Below the pieces are notes generated by a model, which searched no databases, had not been told where the DNA came from, and worked only from the letters and a program-made list of their open reading frames with translations. Source: Dichetophora obliterata (lineage: Eukaryota; Arthropoda; Insecta; Diptera; Sciomyzidae). Taken from it: DNA of 64,000 nt. Shown here piece by piece: positions 1 through 12,700 of the stretch. The number at the start of each line of letters is the position of its first letter. The stretch's first letter is position 1. The translations under genes and the position numbers were made by a program. The stretch covers positions 259,367,462 through 259,431,461 of the forward strand of contig OY986435.1 of NCBI GenBank assembly GCA_963920525.1, read 5' to 3'.

Positions 1-1
1 T

Positions 2-558
2 GACAATTTCAATAAGCAGTGTGAAAATATTGATTTATTTTGCTACGTTTGCGGTCATCAAATCAGAAAAAAAGTTCTACAACATTGCAAAAGGAAAAGA
101 ATCTTTTAACTGGTCAATTCAAGAAAGCATCTAAGTTTTTTTTCGACAAAGTAGACTTGACCGGTGAAAATTACACAATCTCATGGCATGGTTGAGTGGA
201 GGCAAACATAGTATGAAGTATTGTAAACCGGTAAACTGGATTAATCTCCCAGGTGATCATGATGAAACCAGTTGCTATGCATGCGTAAATTACACATGTG
301 GTCTAAACCGATATGCTGAGAGGAACAAAAGTTATACAGCAACTGTAACAGCCACACTACCAGTGCTTGCACCTGAAAGTTTTGTATCACCAAGGCCGCC
401 AACTCCAGATCGTAGTACAGAATGTACAGGAATAACTAGAGCAAGTGGTGTTACTTATGAAGATCCAGAGTTCTGAATCAGAGTCAGATTCGGACGACGA
501 TTTGGATCCACAACTTAAGAGAGTGCGATTTGCAAGTCCAGGGCCATCAACATTATAA
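2..558 (+). pseudogene. Decayed fragment of a repeat-associated zinc-finger-like protein gene
   Basis: Translation in shifting frames gives a recognisable but broken product. The first part (about 2-110) contains CYVCGHQ with further Cys/His. A long open stretch of 97 codons at 183-476 contains KHSMKYCKPVNW and CYACVNYTCGLNRY. A last stretch in another frame (about 458-558) is acidic (SESESDSDDDLDP) and ends at TAA 556-558. At least two frameshifts and one stop separate these parts. The CxxC pairs and the order 'CYVCG ... W-x-GK-SM ... CYAC' match, from memory, the N-terminus of large uncharacterised proteins that are multicopy in arthropod genomes and probably belong to a mobile element. A related middle fragment of the same protein type lies at 47350-47940 on the minus strand. 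Function unknown. The 5' end may lie outside the window. Confidence 0.5.
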
Positions 559-2176
559 ACATAATACGAATATTTTTTTTATAATTTTTGTAATAGATAG
601 CATAGTATTGTAGTGCCATCCCTGCTGAGACTACTAATCCCTACGACTGAATCATTATTACTAAATATCTATGCTACTACTCTTTGCTACAACCCTAACT
701 CTAAACGTCAACCCATACCACCTAAGAACTAAGATTGATAAAATCAGTAATAGTATAACAATGAAACCTGCAACATGCCTTTTCACTTACGGGAGTATCT
801 CAATCCCAGCTGGACAGCTCTAACGTCTTCACAAACACAACGAAAGAAATTTTGGTTTTCAGCAATACATTCATACTTTCTGACGTTATGTTAAACAAGG
901 GAAGTTATGTTTGATTGTATATCTTGCTCTTTTACGGCCAAAAATATTATAAACTGCCAAAAAAAAACTAATCAAACAAAATGAGCCGTACAATCGAAAG
1001 GAAGTATACAAAAATTATAAATAAAATAAAACAATTCAACATTTTTTTCTTTTCAGAAGACTAAATAGGATTCCTGAAAAACATTGCGATTATCTGGATT
1101 GACTACATTTGCAACTCAAACAACTGCTGCTGTCGTTGGAGCTATATTGCTGTTGTGAAGATATGCATTCAGAACCCATGGATTTTATATGAATTGTGTT
1201 TATCTTTGTGTTATTTGTAAAGCCGTAATGTTGTAACCCGTAACCTCAAGGTAATTTATGCATTGCAAAAAATAAATAAAAATGGATTAAAAAATTGTCT
1301 TTGTAATTTAAAATAAACATGTCAGAGTTCTAATCTCTGGGCTAGGGGGTAGTCATGATATAGCGGCATGGGGGGGAGAAGATTGCAAAGCAGATTTTCG
1401 TATTGGTGTGAGCAGTTCAGCTAAACTTTTTTTTATGGCTAAAACATGTGTGGCAGACAGAAATGCCAGATCACACAGATGAGCGTCTGTCCATATATAT
1501 AGTATTTTGGTAGAACAAATTTAACGTACAATGTATGGAGAATTTTATATGACTTTAACGTCAAGGTCGCTACGTATATGCCATATATACGGAATATTTA
1601 ACAGTTAGCTGTCTAGCTGGGATGTTGAAGTAAAGAAAAAACAAATGAAATTAAAAAATTTCGGGAAATTTTTCACTTTTGCGGCTACCTAAGCGCTACC
1701 TAAACGGTGTTAAGAATCATTCCTAGGAAGTTCAAATGTTCTAGAAAGTTGTTTATTGAGATCTTAGATTCAGTCGTAGTTGAATATTTTCTTGAGTTTT
1801 GAACGGTTTGCTACCTATGGGCCTGAACAGGGGGGAAAAGATTAAAAAAAATTTAATTTTTTAAAGTTTTTTGCGATTTTGACCTTGAAGATGAAGTTTT
1901 TTTTATATGTTCATTTTTGTTCTTTATGACAAGAGCTACTACTTTGCCTCAGAGAGTAAATCAAAATTCCGAACGGTTTGCAAGATATGAGCTTGAGAAA
2001 ATTATCATTTTTTTGCAAAAATGACACCGAGGCTCCACATCTTTAGGGGCCCATAAAAAAAACCTGGAGGACTTTGGGCAAAACTGGGAGACAGAGGTCT
2101 TTTTGTTTTGGTCTTTTATCACGTAGTGATGTCCGCATATGGTTATTTTGCCATGACTTAAAAAATTACACACTCT
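559..2176. other. AT-rich intergenic DNA, nothing recognised
   Basis: No coding stretch with recognisable composition, no RNA gene and no clear terminal repeat was seen. Short open frames here, such as the 70-codon one at 1961-2173 on the minus strand, show no family resemblance. Confidence 0.5.
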
Positions 2177-2912
2177 GGTAGCCTTGACGACTACCTATTT
2201 TCTCACAAGCTGCGGTCAACAAACGTCAAACAAAAGAAAATCAAAACTAGAGCGTGCTATGGCAGCTGATGCAAAAGGAGATATCATAGTATAATAATAC
2301 AAGTAGTAGCGACAATTCGTGGTGGCCGTAGCCTAGTGGGTAGAGTGCGTGGCCCCTAAGCTAATCCAGCTCAGACCGAAATTTTTTTCAATCGAATTAA
2401 TTCGTCTGTTCGGTCGTCACCTCTCTGCAGACAATGGCAAACCTCAGAGAGTAAAAATTGCCATGTAAAGCTTCTTGAGAACATAAGTCGTTCAAAGTCG
2501 GCATAAAGCACGTAGGTCTAGTTCTCGGTCATTTGTGATCAAACATATAATAACACGCACAATACAATTGATCAATAGAAGCTAGGTCAAAGTCCTTGCA
2601 AGGGCTGAAATGGCCAGTTTATTTTATATATTATTATTTAGTAGCGACAATTCTAGCTGCGGTCAACGAATGTCAAACAAAAGAAAATCTAAACGAGAGC
2701 GTGCTATGTTAGTTGATGCAAATAGGAGATAACAGAAATGTTTTGTGTCAAAATATTTTTTAGTGTCTTTTGTTTGACATTCGTGAGAAAATAAGTAGTT
2801 GTCAAGGCTACCTGCATCAGCTGCCATAGCACGCACTTGCTTTGATTTTCTTATGTTTGACATTCGTTGACCTCAGCTAGAATTATCGCTACTACTTGTT
2901 TTATTATATCTT
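2177..2912. mobile_element. Palindromic MITE-like cluster carrying a SINE
   Basis: Inverted copies are visible. 2177-2207 (ggtagccttgacgactacct...) is repeated inverted at 2782-2811. The stretch from about 2640 (agtagcgacaattctagctg, then gtcaacgaatgtcaaacaaa) to about 2720 is repeated inverted at 2815-2893 with few mismatches. A further partial copy is at 2206-2290. The inverted arms may extend outward to about 2279 and 2912. A related copy begins near 13886. There is no coding capacity, so this is probably a non-autonomous foldback or MITE family. No clean target duplication was identified. Confidence 0.55.
2319..2638 (+). mobile_element. tRNA-derived SINE with 15-bp target duplication
   Basis: The head resembles a tRNA. 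An A-box-like stretch (cgtagcctagtgggtagag, 2327-2345) is followed by a degenerate B-box region (aatccagctcagacc) and a T run. The body (ctctctgcagacaatggcaa..., 2420-2620) is unrelated to tRNA. The element is bounded by identical 15-bp copies of tagtagcgacaattc at 2304-2318 and 2639-2653, as expected of target-primed insertion. The duplicated target is the terminal repeat of the surrounding MITE, so the SINE is the younger of the two. Acceptor-stem pairing is lacking, so this is not a tRNA gene. Confidence 0.7.
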
Positions 2913-3590
2913 GGCTCGGATTAGCTCTATTTGATACTCAGTGAAAAAATCGGCTTTAAGAAAAAATTTAAAATTTCAAAATTTAATCAACCTCTTTTTA
3001 AAAACTCAAAAACTTTCTGTGAATAAAAAAAAAAAAATTCTCAAATAAGTTGTTGCAGAAACTGTAAGAAAGAGGATCCAAAAACGAAACCGTTTTGGAA
3101 ATTAACAAATTTAAATAAACACCAAGGATCGCTCTAGACATTGGTTTAAATATAATCATCGACAATAAAAACGAAAACCCATTGTAAGTTTTACATTATT
3201 CATACATTATCTCTGATGAAAATAAAAACAAAAAACCTAATAGTATACAAAGCATCAAGCATAATCCGATTTTTGTGGCAGTTGTATAAAACTGGTTTCT
3301 AGAGAAACGCAAAAAAAAGCAAAAAGGACTAAGCGGATCAACTGCAGAATCCACAGTAAAGGCTAGGGGGTGCCAACCACAGGCATCAACCAAAATTATA
3401 AAAAAAAAACCAAACAACAAAAGGGAATTATAATTGAGCAGCACAAAACCGCACAAAAACAAAACAAAAGCGAAAACCAACACAGCCCTGCGCCAAAACT
3501 AAAAGCAACACAAGGCGCTGAGAGACCAAAAGGGCGTGGCCCTTTTGAAAAGCTGTAAAGCTTGCTGCACGTCACAGCCACGCCAGCACA

Positions 3591-3722
3591 ATGGGCGATG
3601 AAGTAAAGAAAGAAGAAAAAAAGCCGGACGAGCGCTTGGATTTTTTATCAAACTATGTCATGAAAACGCTTCGGCTGAAGAACGAGAAATGGACCAAAAT
3701 GATAACAACATACGATTTCAAG
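3591..3722 (+). CDS. Dynein exon 1 (residues 1-44)
   Basis: The ATG at 3591 (context cagcacaATGggc) opens a 44-codon exon ending TYDFK, then donor gtgagt at 3723. The product begins [16 protein letters not shown], a charged leader, and continues with [16 protein letters not shown], which resembles the N-terminus of beta-class outer-arm dyneins (family form 'LRLKxEKWxKM'). The phase at the 3' end is 0. The upstream GC-richer stretch (3300-3590) is probably 5' UTR and promoter-proximal sequence; no TATA box or initiator could be assigned. Confidence 0.85.
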
Positions 3723-6700
3723 GTGAGTTCAAATATCCAAAGGTGCACAAGGTCATCCGGCCGAACAGAGACATTCGAAGTGGTTTTTGCCTAGCCCAGC
3801 AGGATATCCGCTCTAAAAACAAATTTTCTAGAGGCATATTTCGCACCATTTTTATTTTAACAATGTTTATGGAACTCAGCAAAAAAAAAACAAAAAAAAA
3901 ACAAAGCAAAAGCACAAAACAACACATCCTTTTACCACATTGTTTTCTAGTTTGGTTACATTTAGCGCATGACCTCAATTCGGTCGAAATTAGGAGCACT
4001 TTCCCTGCTGCACCAGCTTCCAAATTTATATTTAAGCAGCTGGGTCAAAAGGAAATGGAAAACCTAAATTAATATTAACGTTTTCATTTTGTGTTCTTTT
4101 AATTTGCTATTTTTTTATAATTTGTGCCAAAATGTGACCCAACCATTTAACGATTTGTTTTGATTGCACATCGTTTTGTTGTATTTTTCGTTTGTTTTCT
4201 TTTTGCTGTTGTTTGCGTCAAATCTTCAGGTGTTGAAATGGTCGCAATTAGCTTTTGTGAACTTTTATGCAAATTTGTATGGAAAACATAAATGAGTTGC
4301 GAGCAAGTCCTTTGAATAAATCAGCGATGAATATGTAAATAATATCTAGCAACGTTGAAATAATTTTAGAAAAATAATCCCCTACCGAATTGAACTGCAA
4401 GGACCTTCATTATTTAAAATGAAAACTTGTCAAATTTAAAAATTATTAAGGTTAAACTTTTAACTGTCATATTTAATAGCTTAACTTCAAGCTTATGCAT
4501 CTTATGATTTGCTAAAGCTTGATTTTCGTAAGCTTGCAGACAAATCGAGTTTGTTTGTTGAAGTAAAACTTCTAATAACTCGGTTATAAGACCACAAAGT
4601 AAAACGTAGGTGCACTAAAACTGCTTAAAGTAGGACTCTATCTATAGATGCACTAGATTAAAAAACTCAGCCGGCATTTTAAAAAAAAAAAAATGTTTCA
4701 AATGTCGGTGTATATTTAAAATGGGTGTAATTAGAAAAAGTATGTGTGTGGTTGCTACGTATGCTAGAAATTATACCTTAAGAAAACTGCATAACTTTTT
4801 AGTACAACGACTTTTTAATAAAACGTCATTAATTAAGAATGAGAAAAAATCGTCGTAATAATAAATTGTTTTAACTTTTGATGCAAAGAAATAAAGACTA
4901 AGAACTAAGAACAAAATAATTTTTATCAAGGTATTATTGCAATGATTTAGGTCCTACAACGATGAAAACAAACATACCTTTTATTTTTACCTGCGCTACT
5001 TACGTTTTGCAGGCTTGTACAAAGAAAAAATTGTTTTGCTTCTGTTCGGCACAAAATCTTTTTTTTATCCCTTAAAGGCTTTCCACCCTTTAGATATTTG
5101 TTTCTTAAACTTTCTTAATATTCTAATCAATAAAGCCATAAAAAGATACAAAAAACAAAAATTTGATTTTTGTCCGGTTTATTTTTTCTTATAAAATAGC
5201 CCCAAAAAAATGGTTTTGCTTTTCTTCGGCTTATCTTCGGTCAAATATCACTCTTCATTTATTTTTATTATGTTAGTTCATTTTTTTTTTTATAAAACCA
5301 AACGATTTGATTTAAAAAAAGCTTTGCAAAATAAATATAAAAATTACTTTCTGAAGTGTCCAATATATTGAGCAATTTAATAATAAACCGTTGATGAACA
5401 AATATGCATTAAAAATTTTCAAAATGTTTTTAAGCTTTGTCTTAAAAATTAAAACTCATTTTTCCGATTCGGCGTGAAAAAATACTCATGATAAAATTGA
5501 TTATATTCGAATTCTTTTTTCAAACGTCAAATTATAGGACTTAACAAAAAATTTTAAATGTGCCGGTAGGTCAGTGTATAATATACACTGTATATATTTT
5601 TATTTTTCAAAAAATAACTATACTGCTGTTATTAGAAAGAGTGCGGCATCTTGCATGAAAATCAAGCTCAGTTAATTGTTTTTTCTGAATCATATTTCTT
5701 TCATCTTCGAGAAAATAATATAAAAATTGCAATTTTTTTGCTCAATTGCTAAATATATTAAAATTATAAGTATATATATAAAAGTAAATTTATAATTATA
5801 AATGTTAAAATTATAATTTAATAAATAAATTAAAAAAAAATACAAAATAATTAAATAAATTTAAAAAAACAATACAAAAAAGCGGCAACTGCAGTTTTTG
5901 ATACACAGTTTTTGCAATTTTAATAAAATCGGTAAAATATCATTAATTTTCAAAACAAACTGGATTTAACTATCCTGAAAACCAAATATTTATAATCGTC
6001 CAAAGGTTTTTAGATAAATTTCTTTAAGTCGTTTATTTCAGAATATTGAAATATGTAGATGCAGCACTCTTCTTTATCCTTTCAGATTGTGCGGGTAACT
6101 TTTAGTCTAAATATCTTTACTTCTATTTCACAAATGTTAATCAATTTTACATTTATCGTTTGACTTTCATATTGTTTAGCTGTTAGTTTTGTCGTTTCTT
6201 AAATTTTCACGAAATTATTGCGTCACATTTAAATTTTTTTTTAAATAAGTCGTAGTAGTTAGTTGCTTTTTCATATACTAAAATACTAATAGCACAATTT
6301 TAGTGAAGTTCACATATTTTAACTAAAAAAATAACATATTTAAAATCTCAAATGATTTGGCAACATTTGATGCAAAAAAAAATATTTAAGTACAAGCTTT
6401 CGTTTTTTGAAAATCCTTGAAGGATATGAAAATATCAGAATTAAGGCATGTATTATGTTTTCATATCATATAAAGACCATTTATTCCAAAAAATCATAAA
6501 AAAATTCCTCAGTAGCTTAGCGTCAGGTCTGAAAGGGTTATGACAGCAGTATAGTAAGAATGAGAAAAAAAGACTTAAGTGGGGTACACATTATCGCTCA
6601 TGAATGTCAGTTAAGTTTGTCTAATTTCTCTCTCATTCTACTGCATGACCAGATTACCATTTATGCCGCCTTCATTACACTTCATTCGTTTGCGAACTTC

Positions 6701-9700
6701 GTGCGGTAAACATGGTACACATTGTCAGGCAACGTACAAGAGAGAGCACGTGACGGACTTGCTCAAAAAAAAATGTTTGTGAGCATTCCGTTAGGAATCA
6801 TGATACAAAGAACTACAGATAAAGTATTGCGCATGTCCGCCATCTTTGCTGTGACGTGCAAGGTGCTCCTTGGTTGAAACGTAGTCACAATTTATTCATA
6901 GGGTATAAAAATTTTAAAATGCCTACATTTTCTTATGAAAACTTGTTTTACTGAAATGAAATAAATATTGTTATATAAAGCACATGTCCAAATTAAAGTA
7001 AATATATTTTTTAGTACTGTTTGTGAAGAAAAATTTGCATATATTGTAGGGGTGCTTTTCCCCCTTTTTACCGATTTACACAAAAAGCGGCTACGTTGCT
7101 TGATGTGCTTGACAGAATTTTAACTGTTTGTTCGTTTTCATTTTGCTATCTTCGTCACTTTTCTACATTTTCTTTTGAATGTATTCATCAAGTGTCACAT
7201 TTGACTAGCACCAATGACGAAGTGCGCAGTAAATTTTGTTTGTTGCGCCGGGAATACTTTACCTGTAGCTCTTTGTATCATGGTTAGGAATGATAAACCA
7301 GCATTCAAGTGTACACATCAGTGTTCGGACTTTACTGCAATTGCAGTAGATCTACTGCGGTTTTTAGCAAAATTTAATGTCCTACTGCGTTAATGCGGTT
7401 TTTCCGAATCTACTGCGATTTATTCGCCACAAACATTTTTATGTTTATTTTGGTGATATTTCTATAATATGTAAGCTTTGATGTTGATCATGAAAATATA
7501 GTTTCAGAGCCTCATTACATCTACATATATACTGTAGTTTTAGTGTTGAAACAGAAGAAAGTAATCTGTCAGATGAAGCTTTCATTGCAAAAAAAAAAAA
7601 TTTGTAAAGTTTTACATAAATTTTTGCGACCATATTAAAATTAGATTTTTTTTTAAATATAAAATGATGTTTCACTTTATTAAAAACATTTTCTTTTAAA
7701 GAACGTGATTGAATTCGTCCACGGCAAATATTTTTTGAATAAGGACAGTTCACGATCTTGTTGCATCGTTGCAAATGCAAAATAAGCAGCTTTTACAAAA
7801 ACCAAAAGCATTGATATTCATTTGCAACATTCATGCTATAACATAAGGCTGTTGCATATGTAAATCTAATCGTATTGCACGATGGTATTGTGAACGAATG
7901 CCTTCATTTTGCATTGAAAAGAACCACTGTTACTTTCTGAACACTGCTTCTTGAAGAGCTGTTTTCATTGCTTACATTTTTAGCTGCAAAAATTTGCATT
8001 TATAATAAAAATAAAGTGCTAAAGATGTGGAGGGAGTTTTAAAAAAGAAAATTAAAAGGGAAAATACCAACAAAAAATGAACTGAGGAAGAAATTCGCAA
8101 AATTTAAGGTTTTATAGAGGAATCCGACGTAAATGTAAGAAAAAAAGCTACTGTAAAGCATTTGCAACCTCATAATATTAAAGGTGTCTAATCTGGTGTC
8201 TAATCTACCCTTGCAAAAACGCATTTGCAACAATATAACAAGATCGTAAACTTACCTATAGTATATATTAGTTATGTACATATTTGTGTGTATATTATGT
8301 TATCAGCATAAAATGTACGTATATTAGTAGTAAATGTATGTGCATGAATGTAAATAAACAAAATACTTCGAAAAAATTCGTTTTACTGCGTTTTTTTTTA
8401 ATTTACTGCGATTTATGAATTTTCAAGTCCGAACCCTGCTCACAAGCAGCATAAAGCTTTCCTCTCTCATTTCCTCTGCTATAGTGTTCCTCATTATTTC
8501 TATTGCGGTGTCGGGTAGCTTTGCACATTTATGCTCTCCCATATTGAGTATAGGGCTATTCCCGATTACGGGCAAATAGCGTGGCATCGTGGCATTTGCA
8601 AAATATGATGGCAAATATTTTCAACACAACAACAAAATGTACAGATTTGCATTTGCCCGACTGTGTCAAATTTGCAACACTAAAATCGCATTGCAAACAG
8701 TCGAGCATGGGCAAAACTTGTTTGCCAATCAATCAGCTGTCACATTTTAACCAAACGCCGCTAATAAAACAAAATTAACAGACTCTGATATGGAACTGAC
8801 TGTGATAAATAATGCACTTTGATAAATAGTAATGAAAAACACCACAAATACTGTTCGTGTTGTTTTTTTTTTTCCTCCAAAACAGCTGTGAGTTTTGTTT
8901 GCAACAGTGTTCTAAAAAGTGTGCTCACAGTTGATGGCAAATATTTGGTAGGGCATACATTTGCAAAGCTATTTGCCCGTAACTGGGAATAGCCCTTATG
9001 TATTAATAAGCGCCTTAAAGAGCATACCGAAAACAACCCAGTGGTAAATGGACACATGACGTAACCCAGTTTTCCTAAATACAATGTAGCTGTGAGGCCT
9101 CCAACACCTGCACACAATTCTGAATTACATTTGTTGTGTACAACTGATGACATCAACCTTACGCAGTAAATTTCTTTTTGCAGAATTCTTGTAATACTTG
9201 AGGTGGTTTTTTTTCTGCTCTGATTTATATACCAAAATTAAATAAATGTGTAGTGGACAGGCTGTTAAAAGCAAACATACCAACAAACGGATAGTGTGGA
9301 ATACAGGTAAATAAACGGATATGTAAAAATGCAGACGAATAGTTAAAAAAATAAATATTTTTAAGCTGGAACAAAAACTGACGTATGAATTTACAGTAAG
9401 GTGGAGCGTAAACTATTTGTGTTTTGCAAATTTTATTTTGCCCAGACGCGGTAAAGTTGAGAATGAATGCAAAACTTAATATAAAGTGAGTGCGCATTAG
9501 TTAATAGGTATTGCTAAGAAAGTACTGCTAGATGTGGCGTCAGGAAATTCATTAGTAAAATCTTTAATCTAAAATTATTGTAACAATGTATAACCAAAAA
9601 CTACACGATTTTAGAAAATTATAACTCTTTCAAAATCTTTTTATTCACACAGAAAAAAATCATTGTAAAATCAACTAGAAACATAATGATTTTACATGTT

Positions 9701-12700
9701 TCCCCTATGATTTTGCTTCATAGATATTTATAGTAAAATCATTGTGATTTTCATGTAAAAATCGCAACAAATTTTCATGTTGAATCATTATGAAATCATG
9801 TAAAATCATTATGATGGTCATGTTGAATCATTATGAAATCATGTAAAATCATTATGATGGTCATGTTGAATCATTATGAAATCATGTAAAGTCATTATGA
9901 TGGTCATGTTGAATCATTATAAAATCATTATGAAATGCAGCTGAATCCTAACCTCAGTTTGAAATAAAATGAACTTCAAGTTTAGGTTTTATCTAGTTTT
10001 TTTTATTGAAAAATAAAAGATACGACTTATAATTACAAAACATACCTCAATTTTTCTCCAACAAAATAGTTTTCTCGATAACGTGCACGAAGTTCTATGG
10101 GGGGTATAGCTTCCTGTTTATCTTCCTTAGATAAGTACCTTAAAGTTTTCTAGTCAACTGAAGCTTCTGTTTCTATTGAAAAGTAATACAGCATTTTGAT
10201 ATTATTTTGTTATAGTTACATAAGTCACATATCACATTACCTTGTTCATCTGCGTCGAAGTTTATGGATTCACCTACTTACACTTGTATTTCCTTTTCAT
10301 TCCACTTGTTTTACTTTTTCAGCTATTACAAACTATTTTAATTTTTAACGAAGCTACTTCTCGCGATAAAACTTCTATTGTGCTAGAAACAATGGAACTT
10401 CTTAAGCACGCAAAATTTTTTTTTACATGATGTAATAATAATTTTACTAGATTTCATAATGATTCAACATGATGTCATAATGATTCTACATTAAATCACA
10501 ATGATTCTACATGAAATCGTGTTGATTTACTTTTTACATGATGCAATAATGGTTTTACTGGTTTTCACAATAATTCTACATGAAATCATAATGATTTTTA
10601 TGTCGCTGCCTCCATGAAATATAAAATCATGTAAAATGAAATCAACTATGCATCACAATGATTTTACTATGCAAAATTTTTCTGTGTGTTCGCATTAAAC
10701 AAAACAAAATTAAAATTATGTTTTTAATGTGAAACGGAAATAGATGCCTGAGGGGAAAATATCGGGATATAGTACATCTATATCTATACTATTATATAAA
10801 AGGAGACTCATTAAATTTGAAGCCAGACAACCGATTATTTTTTCATAAATCTTTATATTAATTCTTTGACTACAATTTGATAATTTCGATAATGCTCTGA
10901 TTATTCAATTCCTATGATAATTTCCAGTGTCATAGCTTACTAAGTTTTTCGAAAAGCCAATTCTTTAATTATTACAAAATTCGCGTTTTTTTATTTGATT
11001 CTTATATTCCACAAGCAGCACAACACAACAGCAAACAAAGGTTTCCTCTCTTTGCCGCGAGAGCTTCTCTCAATTTGGCACGACTACCTTGTTTTGCAGG
11101 GCTCATTTATAAGGGGTCGTCCATAAACTACGTTACTGATTCTCCGGTTTTTTTACCCCCCCTCCCCCTGCGTTACTTTTCGTAATGCTTTTCAATACCC
11201 CTCCCCCCCATAAAGTAACGTGACATATGAAATTAATTCATTCAAATGATTACATATTTTGACTAGCTCCGACAATTTTCACTAGTATTAGTCACTTGTA
11301 TGACTTGATACATTAAAGGAACAATTGGAATGAAATCAATAATTAATATCATCTGTAAAAGCTTTTCCATCTGCGATCCAAGATTCGATGCTCTCAATCA
11401 CTGCGATAGAAGAAGCTGGTAGCTTTGTTGAGGATTCTTCAAAATAGAATTTTTCATCGGATTCTATGTCGACCCATTCAGATGAGTCCTCATTTCTAAC
11501 GCAAAGAAATTCACCTGGTCTTTGACAGAGTACCCTTAAAGGCTGCACCCGAGCTGCACCAAGTTCTGTGTTTTTGTGTAAATGCTTTCTGAAAATTGAT
11601 TTATTTAAACAGTATTTTGTATTCCGATTTATTGTAAACGATATAATACAAACTTATGGCAATTCATAGAAGTTTTAAAAACGAAATACAAGCCGCAGGT
11701 AGGACACGACCTTGAACCGATTTCTTCTTTCTGAGAAGGACAGTACATGTCATACGGTATCTCCTTTGATCAAGAACATTCAGGCCTTAACGTCAAAGCC
11801 TGTCGCAAAAGCAAAGACCCAAATTTTTCAGACGTGTGCTGAGATGGTGAAGGAATACCAAAAGATTCCTGTGTCGAGGGAAAAGGTGGTGAAAGAAATC
11901 GTTGAAACAAAAGTTAACCATCAATTTAGACGATCAAACATAAACATTTAAGGTTAAAAAACTTTGAAATAATTGTGTTATTAATTAGAGGTTTTTCGTC
12001 TATTTTTTTAATTTTTGGTAACGTTACAATATCTAAACACCTCCCCCTCCACCGTTACTTATCGTAGTGCATTTCAAAACCCCCTCCCCCCCTCCCCTAA
12101 ATGGGTAACGTAGTTTATGGACGACCCCTAAGGTTGTGGCACTTGAGAGCGAGCTTGGTCGAAGTGTCAAAATAGATTAAAAGAAATCAAGAAAATGGAT
12201 GCATAGAACATAGAAAATCACAGTTGAAAGTTTAAGCAAAGGCGGAAAAAGAGCGCATTTCTCTTAATTTTCACAACCTTATAAATAAACCTTGATGTTG
12301 TGTTATTACTTTCAGAGGGATTCTTATCTACTATATGCTAAAAATGCCATATTTCAGACGGTTTTGATCGTACAAGACTAAAATTTGGTAATTTTATTTG
12401 TATGGTTACTTTCGACAGCTGTACTAAAAAAGGATCTCCACGTCCCTTTAACCGCCCAAAAATCAATGCAAATGCTATATTTCAATCGGTTTTGGTCGTA
12501 TAATACTACGTTTAAATTGGGCCAAATGGCTCATTTGAAATCAGTCACTCCAAAGTGCTTACGTTGGTTTTTTTTTCGAAAGTATCTCATTTTGTTTGAC
12601 AACTGGTTCTTTGTTTTGTTTTTACTGGTTGATATTGATGATGATACACGTTTAAAAAATGGTTTCTTGTTTGACGTTTTCCTTTGTTTTTAGTGTGTTC

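Noticed and set aside
183..476. 97-codon open frame as a small gene
   Set aside because: The similarity continues on both sides in other frames, with stops between, so it is part of a decayed larger gene and not a gene of its own.
3689..4072. 127-codon frame overlapping exon 1
   Set aside because: It crosses the splice donor, reads a homopolymer-rich intron and has no resemblance to known proteins.
11336..11951. Two short frames in the TAA-flanked element as Harbinger second ORFs
   Set aside because: No Myb/SANT or other motif could be seen. Left as unknown within the element.
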